A stretch of DNA of 9,293 nucleotides, taken from contig JAHWJV010000111.1 in assembly GCA_019348265.1 (NCBI GenBank), positions 1-9,293 on the forward strand. Reading direction: 5' to 3'. A program made the position numbers and the translations under genes. The notes beneath the pieces were generated by a model. It had not been told where the DNA came from and ran no database searches. It saw only the letters and a program-made list of their open reading frames with translations. Below are positions 1-8,853 of this stretch, in pieces (the first letter of the stretch is position 1; every line of letters starts with the position of its first letter). Origin of the DNA: Gemmatimonadota bacterium. GTDB taxonomy: Bacteria; Gemmatimonadota; Gemmatimonadetes; Longimicrobiales; Longimicrobiaceae.

Positions 1-1
1 C

Positions 2-240
2 ACCACGCCGGCCGCCAACCGGGCCTTCAACATCACCTACTACACCAAGGCCGACGCCAAGAAGCCCCAGATTCGGGGCAAGGTCAAGCGCCTGAGCGAC
101 CACTCGGGCTCCGCCCTCGACTTCGAGTACTACGACGACGGCAACCTGCGCCGCCTCATCCAGCGGGGAGGCACCTCCACCGACGGCCTCACCGTCGCCG
201 ACCGGGCCTTCGTGTTCACCTACACCACCTCGGCCGGCGA
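2..240 (+). pseudogene. RHS/YD-repeat protein fragment, both ends missing
   Basis: The frame starting at base 2 is open from the window edge and reads as YD-repeat protein. The stretch SALDFEYYDDGNLRRLIQ, followed by an FVFTYTTSAGD segment, matches the pattern of RHS/YD repeats, where a Y-D-x-x-G-x-L core is followed by a new strand. RHS proteins are large secreted or surface polymorphic toxins or wall-associated shells, usually above 1000 residues, so this is about 80 residues from the middle of one. The frame stays open to a stop at 404-406, but from about 240-255 the residues are simply the antisense of the octanoyltransferase gene and no longer look RHS-like. No start, toxin domain or partner gene is visible. 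Repeat-family assignment is fairly sure; whether it is a real gene remnant or an assembly join is not. Confidence 0.6.
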
Positions 241-1041
241 CGCCGCGCCCGTGTCGAAACGGGCGCCGATCACCTCGGCCATACCGGCTACGAGCGCGGA
301 GGTGAGCGCCCCCCACGGAGGAAGCGGCCGCAGCAGGGATGAGAGCACGGCGGGGGCTTCGTCCGGAGCGGTCGGCTCGAGGAGCAGCGCCTGCACTGCG
401 CGCTGATCGTCTGAGAAGAGGAGTGAGCCGTGCTGCAGCGTCACGCCGCCCTGGCTGTACTGGGCGCTGCCGATCAGCTTGCGGCCGCCGGCGACGACCT
501 CGCCCTCGGCCGGCTCGCGGAAGCAGGGAGCCAGTGAGGGCGCGGGCGCGCGGGTGGCGCTCGCGGGCTGCAGGTCGACCTCGGCGCCCAGCCGTCGCAG
601 CCCGGCAGCAAGCGCGGCGTTGATCGCCGCGTACGCCGCCCTTGCCGACCCGAGCAGACCCTCTGGCATCACGACGGAATAGGTGAGCTCCCGGTCGTGC
701 AGCACCGCTCGCCCGCCGGTCGGGCGCCGCACCACGTCCACCCCGGCTTTGGCGATCGCCGCCAGGTCGTAGCGCCCCGCCGCGGGTTGATTCCGCCCCA
801 GCGAGAGGCACGCCGGCGCCCAGCGGTAGAAGCGCACGGTCGGCGGCCCCCCGCCCCGCACCGCCTCCATCAGCGCCTCATCGAAGGCCATGTTCCAGGC
901 TCCGGCCGACGGAGGAGTGTCGAGGAACCTCCAGGGAACAGGGAATGGTGAACAGGGAACAGCGGGCTCTTGCCGTTCCCTGTTCCCTGCTCCCTGTTCC
1001 CTAGAATACGTAGCTGCCACCCGGCTCGAGCACCTCGACAT
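220..1041 (-). CDS. lipM: LipM-like octanoyltransferase / lipoate-protein ligase A family protein, C-terminus truncated
   Basis: Cofactor transferase of the BPL/LplA/LipB fold, predicted to move octanoate from acyl-carrier protein to the lipoyl lysine of GcvH. Counting from the ATG at 1041, the family start is near residue 37 (WRFLDTP, then NMAFDEAL), the binding motif RRPTGGRAVLH is at 105-115, the acyl-transfer cysteine of LipM-type enzymes is Cys173 in APCFREP, and GRKLIGSAQ with its conserved lysine, followed by LQHGSLLF, is at 186-209. A cysteine here favours LipM over ATP-dependent LplA. The frame stops at 220 soon after RFDTGAASPAE, where relatives continue about 25-30 residues to a KY..EW-type end; that tail is replaced by RHS sequence. 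The start is unclear. ATG at 1041 or GTG at 1020 both overlap the upstream hydrolase, neither has a good Shine-Dalgarno, and residues about 13-36 are translated heptamer repeat. Third gene of a gcvH-hydrolase-lipM string. Confidence 0.82.
   Translation of the reverse strand: MSRCSSRVAATYSREQGAGNRERQEPAVPCSPFPVPWRFLDTPPSAGAWNMAFDEALMEAVRGGGPPTVRFYRWAPACLSLGRNQPAAGRYDLAAIAKAGVDVVRRPTGGRAVLHDRELTYSVVMPEGLLGSARAAYAAINAALAAGLRRLGAEVDLQPASATRAPAPSLAPCFREPAEGEVVAGGRKLIGSAQYSQGGVTLQHGSLLFSDDQRAVQALLLEPTAPDEAPAVLSSLLRPLPPWGALTSALVAGMAEVIGARFDTGAASPAEVV
933..1002. repeat. Inverted heptamer array 1 (word AGGGAAC)
   Basis: Four tandem 7-bp units at 933-960 (AGGGAAC, two variants, AGGGAAC) are followed after a 14-base spacer by four complementary units at 975-1002 (GTTCCCT three times, GCTCCCT once). 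The arms could form a 28-bp stem with about four mismatches. The right end shares two bases with the stop codon of the UPF0173 gene (1001-1003). On the minus strand the array is read in frame by the octanoyltransferase frame. It might act as a terminator or processing hairpin between the two genes, but there is no U-tract. One of four arrays of the same architecture in this window. Confidence 0.85.
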
Positions 1042-1690
1042 GGGCGCGGTCGCCGACGAGGCGCCGGAACTCGGCCGGGTCCTGGGCGATCAGCTCCCAG
1101 GTGTTGTAGTGCATCGGGATGACGACGCGCGGCTTGATGTAGCCGACCGCGAGCGCCGCGTCCTGCGGGTCCATGGTGAAGTTGTCGCCGATCGGGAGCA
1201 GCGCGACGTCGACCTGGCCCTGCAGGAGCTGCATGTCCATGATCAGCGCCGAATCGCCGCAGTGGTACAGACGCTGCCCGGAGTTCAGCGTCAGCAGGAA
1301 ACCGCACGGGTCGGTGGTGAACGCACCTTCATCGTCGCCGGCGATGCTACCGGTGTGGACCGCCGGCGTGAGCTTCACCCTGCCGAAGGGGAACTGATGA
1401 CCCCCGCCGATGTTCATTCCGTGCCCCTTCTCGACCCCCTTCGCCTGGCAGAAGCTGACCAGCTCGAAGGTGGAGACCACCGTCGCGCCCGTCCGCTTCG
1501 CCAGCGGGATGCAGTCCGCGAAGTGATCGAAGTGTCCATGAGACACCAGGATCCAGTCGAGCCGCTCGATCTCCCTGGCCCGGATGTCAGCGACCGGGTT
1601 CTCGTCCAGAAAGGGGTCGAAGAGGATCCGCGCCCCATCGTCCGTTTCGAGCGTAAAGCAGGAGTGCCCGTGCCAGGTCAGCTTCGCCAC
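1001..1690 (-). CDS. UPF0173 family metal-dependent hydrolase (metallo-beta-lactamase fold)
   Basis: A 229-residue cytosolic protein of the metallo-beta-lactamase fold, close to the usual length of UPF0173 (YtkL-like) proteins. The N-terminus MAKLTWHGHSCF and the early DPFL are family hallmarks. The first metal motif HGHFDH is at residues 51-56, a further His is at 112 (AVHTGS), the bridging Asp is 146 (YHCGDSAL), and the last His is 194 (IPMHYNTWE). LPIGDNFTMDPQDAA (165-179) is also characteristic. All metal ligands expected for a dinuclear zinc site are present, so it should be active; the substrate of the family is not established. The start is GTG at 1690, supported by a GAGAGG Shine-Dalgarno four bases upstream. 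It lies between gcvH and the octanoyltransferase on the same strand, so co-transcription is likely apart from the hairpin arrays at both boundaries. No signal peptide or membrane segment. Confidence 0.9.
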   Translation of the reverse strand: MAKLTWHGHSCFTLETDDGARILFDPFLDENPVADIRAREIERLDWILVSHGHFDHFADCIPLAKRTGATVVSTFELVSFCQAKGVEKGHGMNIGGGHQFPFGRVKLTPAVHTGSIAGDDEGAFTTDPCGFLLTLNSGQRLYHCGDSALIMDMQLLQGQVDVALLPIGDNFTMDPQDAALAVGYIKPRVVIPMHYNTWELIAQDPAEFRRLVGDRAHVEVLEPGGSYVF

Positions 1691-1707
1691 GACGCCTCTC
1701 TTCGTTC

Positions 1708-1771
1708 GAATGATGAATGATAGATGATGAACCGAGCTCAGCTCATCTCATCGTCCATCGTTCATCATCTA
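1708..1771. repeat. Inverted heptamer array 2 (word GAATGAT)
   Basis: Tandem 7-bp units GAATGAT at 1708-1714 and 1715-1721, then variants AGATGAT and GAACCGA to 1735, face complementary units at about 1743-1770. A perfect 12-bp stem pairs 1721-1732 with 1760-1771 around a 27-base loop holding the small palindromic words GAGCTC and AGCTC. The array ends two bases before the gcvH stop codon (1774-1776) and sits 8 to 20 bases upstream of the Shine-Dalgarno of the hydrolase, so it fills nearly the whole gap. A stem here could limit read-through from gcvH or stabilise its mRNA. There is no U-run. Confidence 0.8.
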
Positions 1772-1773
1772 AG

Positions 1774-2157
1774 TTAACCGATCTTCCCCTCGTACGCGGC
1801 GGCGTCCAGGAGAGAGTCGAGCTCGGCGGGGTCGGTGAGGCGGAGGCGGATCATCCAGCCGGCGCCGTACGGGTCGGTGTTGACGAGGGCGGGGTTCGCG
1901 TCGAGGGCATCGTTCACGGCGACGACCTCGCCAGCCAGCGGCGAGTACAATTCCGAGACCGCCTTCACCGCCTCGATGGTGCCGAACGAGTCCATGCGCT
2001 TGTAGGAGGCGCCGACCTTCGGGAGCTCGACGAAGACGACGTCCCCGAGCTCGCCCTGCGCGTAGTCGGTGATCCCCACCACCACCTCTCCCGCGCCGGC
2101 GGACTTCACGTACTCGTGCTCTTCAGTGTACTTCAGATCCGCGGGTACATTCGCCAT
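1774..2157 (-). CDS. gcvH: Glycine cleavage system H protein (lipoyl carrier)
   Basis: A 127-residue lipoyl-domain protein that carries the aminomethyl group between the P, T and L proteins of the glycine cleavage system in the cytosol. The sequence opens with ADLKYTEEHEYV, continues with VGITDYAQGELGDVVFVELP, and has the lipoylation loop SFGTIEAVKAVSELYSP with the acceptor Lys65, where most relatives have ESVKA. The C-terminal half keeps PLAGEVVAVNDAL and the DPYGAGWMIRL block. The start is ATG at 2157, because GGAGG lies four bases upstream and the family begins here. An in-frame start further upstream at 2202 would add 15 non-homologous residues. Its length is typical. It is divergent from gcvP and is the first gene of a minus-strand string with a UPF0173 hydrolase and a lipM-like gene. 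The neighbouring LipM is the expected modifying enzyme. Confidence 0.96.
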   Translation of the reverse strand: MANVPADLKYTEEHEYVKSAGAGEVVVGITDYAQGELGDVVFVELPKVGASYKRMDSFGTIEAVKAVSELYSPLAGEVVAVNDALDANPALVNTDPYGAGWMIRLRLTDPAELDSLLDAAAYEGKIG

Positions 2158-2161
2158 ACAA

Positions 2162-2166
2162 CCTCC
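2162..2166 (-). promoter_or_regulatory. Shine-Dalgarno site of gcvH
   Basis: GGAGG on the minus strand, four bases before the ATG at 2157. It decides the start against the longer frame beginning at 2202, which has no such site and no family homology in the extra residues. Confidence 0.8.
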
Positions 2167-2247
2167 AGGCTCGGTGGAGCGCGTTCGACCAGGACAGGGC
2201 ACGTCGGGACCGGGCCAGAATACGGGAGCGAGGCGGGGGGAGTCAAG

Positions 2248-2303
2248 AAAAGAAGTCTACAGAAAAGAAGTCTTCAGTCTTCAGTCGCCAGTCTTCAGTC
2301 TGC
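2248..2303. repeat. Heptamer array 3, left arm (word GTCTTCA)
   Basis: Units GTCTTCA at 2270-2276, 2277-2283 and 2291-2297 with a variant GTCGCCA at 2284-2290, then a partial unit. Immediately before them a 15-bp word AAAAGAAGTCTwCAG is duplicated in tandem (2248-2262 and 2263-2277), so the array grows out of a longer direct repeat. It is inverted relative to the arm at 2412-2433. Confidence 0.85.
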
Positions 2304-2411
2304 CGCATCAGGTTCAAATTGGTGGGTTCGCGCCGGACCCCTGCTGGATCTGAACCCCTCGCCCATTCATGGTACTGCGTGGCGAGTCTCAGCGCGCCGG
2401 GTGAGGCCGTC

Positions 2412-2433
2412 GACTGAAGACTGAAGACTGAAT
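2412..2433. repeat. Heptamer array 3, right arm (word TGAAGAC)
   Basis: TGAAGAC at 2415-2421 and 2422-2428 plus partial units on both sides. This is the exact complement of the GTCTTCA word of the left arm, 110 bases away. Together the arms could close a large stem-loop or cruciform upstream of gcvP. Confidence 0.82.
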
Positions 2434-2480
2434 CGGGGACTGGGCCGCCGAGCCACTCGTCCGGGATGGCGTGGCGCTGG

Positions 2481-2511
2481 TTTTTTGGCTAGATTACAAG
2501 GATTCCAGAGG
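2481..2511 (+). promoter_or_regulatory. Candidate gcvP promoter region
   Basis: An AT-rich island in GC-rich surroundings containing GTTTTTTGG and TAGATTAC. TAGATT at 2490-2495 is a plausible -10 element; the -35 position around 2466-2473 is poor. If real, transcription would start near 2502 and the GTG at 2471 could not be the translation start, leaving TTG at 2537. This rests on composition and one hexamer only. Confidence 0.25.
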
Positions 2512-2536
2512 CTTTTACCCCGAACGGATCAGACCG

Positions 2537-5431
<2,895 letters not shown>

Positions 5432-5442
5432 ACGGTTGGCTC

Positions 5443-5516
5443 AAAAGTGCAGAGTGCAAAGTTCAAAGTAACCGCGGTGAGTTACTTTGCACTTTTGCGC
5501 TTCGAACTTCGAACTA
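5443..5516. repeat. Inverted heptamer array 4 at the convergent gcvP/mscS boundary
   Basis: Left units AGTGCAG, AGTGCAA and AGTTCAA (5446-5466) are followed by a right side with ACTTTGC/ACTTTTG units and then TTCGAAC twice (5501-5514). CAAAGTAAC (5464-5472) pairs perfectly with GTTACTTTG (5481-5489) around an 8-base loop, and AAAAGTGCA (5443-5451) is repeated inverted as TGCACTTTT (5488-5496). The right end supplies the stop codon of the mscS gene (5514-5516), and the left end begins 12 bases after the gcvP stop. Its position between two converging genes suits a bidirectional terminator. Confidence 0.82.
5464..5496 (+). terminator. Possible terminator hairpin after gcvP
   Basis: The 9-bp stem 5464-5472/5481-5489 starts 33 bases after the gcvP stop and is followed by the T-rich stretch GCACTTTTGC rather than a clean U-run. 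Terminator activity is inferred from stem and location; the stem is also part of heptamer array 4. Confidence 0.4.
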
Positions 5517-6470
5517 CTGACGAATTCCCGTATCCCGCTCGCCGTGCCGGATCACGCGCATGGTCTCGTAGGCGAAGTGCACGTTGGGCTCGGCGGCGAA
5601 GGCGGTGAGCAGCCGGCGACCGACCTGGTCCTCGCTGCCGCGGCGCCCGCGCGCATAGGTGAGAAAGCGGAGGGTCAGCTCGGCGCCCGAGCCGCCGAGC
5701 GTCACGTAGACGATCGGGGTGAGGGTGCCGTACTTGAAAGCGTAGCGTTTCTCCAGGCGGCGGAAGCCGGCGTGGAGCTCCGGTTCGATCCCGGCGTGCA
5801 GCTCTTCACCAACGCCGCGCAGGATGGCCTCGGCGCGCTGCCAGTCGCTGTCGAAGGGGACGACGATCCGGACCTCCTGCCAAACGAAGGGATTCGCGTG
5901 CCCGGAGATGATGACGTTCGCCGACAGCATCTGATAGTTCGGGACGGTGACGAGCCGCCCGGTCGATTGCATTCCGAAAACGAGGTTCCCGACCTCCAGC
6001 ATAGTGGTCTTGAGCATGCCCACGTCGATGATGTCGCCGGCCACGCCCGCCACCTCGATTCGGCTCCCCACCTCGACGCCCGAGCGGGTGGACAGGTAGA
6101 GCCAGCCCACGACCGACTTGAGCACGTCCTGCAGCGCGACCGCGATCCCGGCCAGCATGAGGCCCACGACCGTACCGAACCCCGCCAGCGAGTCCGCGAA
6201 CAGAGCTACCGCGAAGAGGAGTAGTATCGCGATCAGGGCATACCCGATCCCCTTCCGGATCGCGTGCCTCCGGTTGACCTCCTCGATCTGATCGCTGACG
6301 AGCCGCCGGGCGAGCCGCGCCAGGGAGTAGAGAAAAAGCGCGAAGCCCAGGAAGAGCAGGATCTTCTGTCCTAGATCGTGCGCGTACAGCTCCCGATACC
6401 GCTCCAGCAGGGGCGGGAGCGGGACGGCCAGGCTGTCCGGTATCGGTGAGCTGGGAGTACCCTGGATCAT
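5514..6470 (-). CDS. MscS-family mechanosensitive ion channel
   Basis: Inner-membrane channel that opens under membrane tension and releases solutes on osmotic downshock. From the ATG at 6470 (318 residues) there are hydrophobic helices at about 36-52 (ILLFLGFALFLYSLARL), 75-95 (GIGYALIAILLLFAVALF) and 97-128. The last is the Gly/Ala-rich pore helix with VVGLMLAGIAVALQDVLKSVVGW, followed by the beta domain with VEVGSRIEVAGVAGDIIDVG and the hallmark VPNYQMLSANVI (176-187). The C-terminal alpha/beta domain is present, so it is complete and close to the small MscS size class. An in-frame GTG at 6557 would add 29 residues, but it lies in the loop of a strong hairpin and the extra residues look non-coding, so the shorter start is preferred although it has no clear Shine-Dalgarno. 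An 11-codon frame ends across this ATG (ATGA). The stop lies in a heptamer repeat. Confidence 0.9.
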   Translation of the reverse strand: MIQGTPSSPIPDSLAVPLPPLLERYRELYAHDLGQKILLFLGFALFLYSLARLARRLVSDQIEEVNRRHAIRKGIGYALIAILLLFAVALFADSLAGFGTVVGLMLAGIAVALQDVLKSVVGWLYLSTRSGVEVGSRIEVAGVAGDIIDVGMLKTTMLEVGNLVFGMQSTGRLVTVPNYQMLSANVIISGHANPFVWQEVRIVVPFDSDWQRAEAILRGVGEELHAGIEPELHAGFRRLEKRYAFKYGTLTPIVYVTLGGSGAELTLRFLTYARGRRGSEDQVGRRLLTAFAAEPNVHFAYETMRVIRHGERDTGIRQ

Positions 6471-6489
6471 GTACGTGCGCGCGGGTTGC

Positions 6490-6512
6490 AGCGCGGGTCC
6501 ATGTCCCGCGCT
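6490..6512. promoter_or_regulatory. Hairpin in the mscS leader
   Basis: AGCGCGGG (6490-6497) and CCCGCGCT (6505-6512) form a perfect 8-bp stem with a 7-base loop, 20 bases before the preferred start of the mscS gene. In the minus-strand RNA it could mask or pace ribosomes on the leader. It is the second strong hairpin in the tonB-receptor/mscS gap. Function is unknown. Confidence 0.45.
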
Positions 6513-6544
6513 CTGAGAGGGCCCAGCGCTCACGTATAAGGCGA

Positions 6545-6574
6545 GCGGCCGCTCCACGCTATGGGAGCGGCCGC
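6545..6574 (-). terminator. Strong hairpin after the TonB receptor gene
   Basis: GCGGCCGCTCC (6545-6555) pairs perfectly with GGAGCGGCCGC (6564-6574), an 11-bp GC-rich stem with an 8-base loop, 17 bases downstream of the receptor stop codon at 6592. No U-run follows (the next bases on the minus strand are TCGCCTTATACG), so it may be a weak or factor-assisted terminator, or a 3'-end stabiliser. It argues that mscS is transcribed separately and does not start at the GTG at 6557. Confidence 0.55.
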
Positions 6575-6591
6575 GGACGGCGGGGGTCCAG

Positions 6592-8853
6592 TCAGAAGAG
6601 CAGGCGGTAGAGCAGTGCGATGTTGCGCCCCGGTCCGGGCGCGAAGTCCTTGATGCGGCTGGTCGCCTCGCGGTGCGTCTCGTCCCCCAGGTTCTCCGCG
6701 CGGAGGGTGACGGAGTGGACGAACCCGGCCACTCGGAAGCGAACCCCCGCGTTCATCCGGAGAATGGTGTGCTCCGGGGTGGGGAGCTCACCCGCCGCTC
6801 CAACGCGCGCCTGACGAAGCTCGTGGTGTACGTCCGCCGCCAGCGAGTAGGTGCCGTCGTCCCAGCGCGCGCTGCTCCCGATCCGTGGCGGTGGCATGAA
6901 CGAGAGCGGCGTCCCGTCCGCCTGCACTCCGTGCACCTGGTCTCCCATCGCGCCGAGCACCAGTTTGGGCGTGGCGGCCCACTCGAGCGACCCCTCCGTG
7001 CCCCACAACACCGCCCGGTCCTGCGCGTACGAGAGGATAGGGAGTGTGACGCCGTAAAGCGTGGTGTCGCCACGCTCAGCGAGGTAGACGTAGTCGTCGA
7101 TCCGGTTACGGTAGACCGCGAACTGGCCGTTCCAGCGGCTGTTCTGAACGCGAAGCAATCCCTCCGCGGCCAGCCCGCGCTCCGCCTCGAGCTCCGGGTT
7201 GCCCAGCTCGACGGCGCCGGTTCCCGCGTGCGCCGCGTTCGAGAACAGCTCCTCGACCGTCGGCGCCCGGAAGGAACGAGCGACGCTCGCCGACACCGAC
7301 AGCGCGGGCGGCAGCGGGATGCGCAGCCCGACGGAGCCCGAGAGCGCCTGAAAGGACCGCTCGCGCCCGGGGCCGAACTTCTCGGCGTCCCGCGATGCGA
7401 CCCGGTAGTCGTCGAACCGGCCACCGACCTGCAGAGCGGCACCGCCCGGGCGGAGCGCCACCTCCTCGAAGAGGAACGCCCCCACCCCGCGCGACCACGC
7501 GGGCGGAGTCAACGCGGCTGGGCCGGTCGCAACATAGTCCTTGAACAGCCCCGACACTCCCCAGGCCCCTTCGGAGAGTGGGCCCCATCGGCCCTGACGC
7601 GCGAGCACGTTCACCACTTCCGTCCGGAGCGCGAACGTCTGCAGGACGTCGCCGGAGCGCTCATCCAACTCGTCGTGCGTGTAGTCCTGCCCCGTGGCCT
7701 CGACCCTCACCGTCGGGACTATCCCGCTCCGAAGCGACAGCTCACCCCGCCCGCTCGCCTCGTAACGACGGCCGCTGAGGCTCACCGGGTCGGCGCCCGG
7801 AGGTACCGGGATGCCGTAGGCGAAATCGTACGCCTTCAACGCCGCTCCCGCCGTGACGGCTTCCGTGGCGTATCCCACTCCGGCGGAGCCGCTCAGGTTC
7901 CGCATCTGAGTGTTCGCGAGCCGGCTGCCGAGAACCGGGTCGGAGGGAATGCGCATGGACTCGGTGCTCCGCCCGCCGCCCCGCGCGGTCACGACCAAGC
8001 GCGAGCTCAACGGCTGCGTCGTCTTGAAGCTCACCGATGCACCGGGATAGGCGCTCTCGGTCTGCCCGCTCATCAGCCATTCCGCCCGGAGCGGCACGTA
8101 GCTCGGGATGTCGCCGGAGATCACGTTCACCACGCCGCCGATGGCGTTGTTCCCATACATCAGGGTCGCCGGCCCGCGGACCAGCTCCACCCGCTGGGCA
8201 GTCAACGGATCGATCGTCACCCCGTGGTCGTCGGCCGAGCCGGACAGATCGCCGGTACGCTGCCCGTCCTGCAACACCAGTATCCGGTCGCCCGTCAGCC
8301 CGCGCATCACCGGCATGCTCGCTGCCGGCCCCATCGACCGCACCGCCACGCCCGGTTGCAGCCGCAACGTCTCCGAGAGCGTCGCGCCCATCGCCCTCTC
8401 CAGCTCCTTGCCCGCGAGCTGCGACGTAGCCTGTGTGAGCGCCAGCGGGTCGTTTCCGCCTACCGTGCCCGTGACCTGAACGCCGGGAATGGAAAGAGGG
8501 GTCCGCGCCAGGGTGATCGTCAAAGAGTCATTCGCCTCCCCGACCGCCAGCTCTCGACGCACCGGCGCGTATCCGAGCAGAGCCGCCTGGACCACATGCC
8601 GCCCGGCCGGGACTGATCGAAGCGTGAACCTGCCCAGCTCGTCTGAGACGGTGCGCCGGCCCGCCGCCACGATGTATACCTCCGCCCGAGGCACCGGATC
8701 CCCGAGCTCATCGAGTACCACGCCCGACAGGTTGGCGCGCAACGCCTGACCCTCCAAGGGCACATATCCCGGGACCAGCGCCAACAGCAGCAACACCGCC
8801 AACGCCCAGCGCCGCATGCAGCGGGCATCCGCGCGCCGTTCCTGGTCTACCAT
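6592..8853 (-). CDS. TonB-dependent outer-membrane receptor with N-terminal carboxypeptidase-regulatory-like domain
   Basis: A 753-residue outer-membrane transporter powered by TonB/ExbBD. Signal peptide at residues 13-37 (MRRWALAVLLLLALVPGYVP, then LEGQA); a CarboxypepD_reg-like beta domain at about 40-117 (SGVVLDELGDPVPRAEVYIV, DELGRFTLRSVPAG); a possible TonB box at VQVTG (125-129); a plug at about 133-247 with PVMRGLTGDRILVLQDGQ and RVELVRGPATLMYGNNAIGG; then a beta-barrel ending in a terminal Phe (ALLYRLLF), the usual assembly signal. The GQRTGDLSGSADDHGVTIDP loop resembles receptors of the zinc/ZnuD type and some metal-chelate receptors, so a metal substrate is possible; vitamin B12 or siderophore cannot be excluded. 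ATG at 8853 is chosen because AAAAAAGG lies seven bases upstream; ATG at 8817 would give a shorter signal peptide but has no such site. Its neighbours do not reveal the substrate. Confidence 0.93.
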   Translation of the reverse strand: MVDQERRADARCMRRWALAVLLLLALVPGYVPLEGQALRANLSGVVLDELGDPVPRAEVYIVAAGRRTVSDELGRFTLRSVPAGRHVVQAALLGYAPVRRELAVGEANDSLTITLARTPLSIPGVQVTGTVGGNDPLALTQATSQLAGKELERAMGATLSETLRLQPGVAVRSMGPAASMPVMRGLTGDRILVLQDGQRTGDLSGSADDHGVTIDPLTAQRVELVRGPATLMYGNNAIGGVVNVISGDIPSYVPLRAEWLMSGQTESAYPGASVSFKTTQPLSSRLVVTARGGGRSTESMRIPSDPVLGSRLANTQMRNLSGSAGVGYATEAVTAGAALKAYDFAYGIPVPPGADPVSLSGRRYEASGRGELSLRSGIVPTVRVEATGQDYTHDELDERSGDVLQTFALRTEVVNVLARQGRWGPLSEGAWGVSGLFKDYVATGPAALTPPAWSRGVGAFLFEEVALRPGGAALQVGGRFDDYRVASRDAEKFGPGRERSFQALSGSVGLRIPLPPALSVSASVARSFRAPTVEELFSNAAHAGTGAVELGNPELEAERGLAAEGLLRVQNSRWNGQFAVYRNRIDDYVYLAERGDTTLYGVTLPILSYAQDRAVLWGTEGSLEWAATPKLVLGAMGDQVHGVQADGTPLSFMPPPRIGSSARWDDGTYSLAADVHHELRQARVGAAGELPTPEHTILRMNAGVRFRVAGFVHSVTLRAENLGDETHREATSRIKDFAPGPGRNIALLYRLLF

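Larger units (their letters stand above)
2158..2470. other. Divergent gcvH/gcvP intergenic region with heptamer repeats and a central structured segment
   Basis: About 310 to 380 bases separate the two glycine-cleavage genes, depending on the gcvP start. The gap contains heptamer array 3 as two inverted arms (about 2248-2303 and 2412-2433). Between the arms lie 110 non-repetitive bases. Here GGTTCA (2311-2316) can pair with TGAACC (2351-2356) around an inner hairpin GGGTTC/GGACCC (2324-2329 with 2335-2340, one G-U pair). No coding frame, tRNA or glycine riboswitch could be recognised. It must hold the gcvH promoter and probably the gcvP promoter, but I see no convincing sigma-70 pair on the gcvH side. 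Confidence 0.6.

Noticed and set aside
890..1720. Long plus-strand open frame antisense to the hydrolase and octanoyltransferase.
   Set aside because: It is arginine-, histidine- and valine-rich without family motifs, lies opposite well-supported genes, and is a normal by-product of high GC content.
2300..2360. GGTTCAAAT at 2311 looks like the T-arm of a tRNA.
   Set aside because: No matching acceptor stem, anticodon arm or CCA-side pairing could be found around it; the stretch fits better as nested hairpins between the heptamer arms.
933..2433. Heptamer arrays as CRISPR or as insertion-sequence ends.
   Set aside because: The units are 7 bp with no unique spacers, and no transposase, target duplication or cas gene is present.
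2158..2536. Glycine riboswitch upstream of gcvP.
   Set aside because: A riboswitch would be natural before gcvP, but the conserved glycine-aptamer core and tandem arrangement are not visible in this region on either strand.
6673..8616. 647-codon plus-strand frame opposite the TonB receptor.
   Set aside because: It has no recognisable domain and consists of arginine- and histidine-rich antisense sequence; the receptor is clearly coding on the minus strand.
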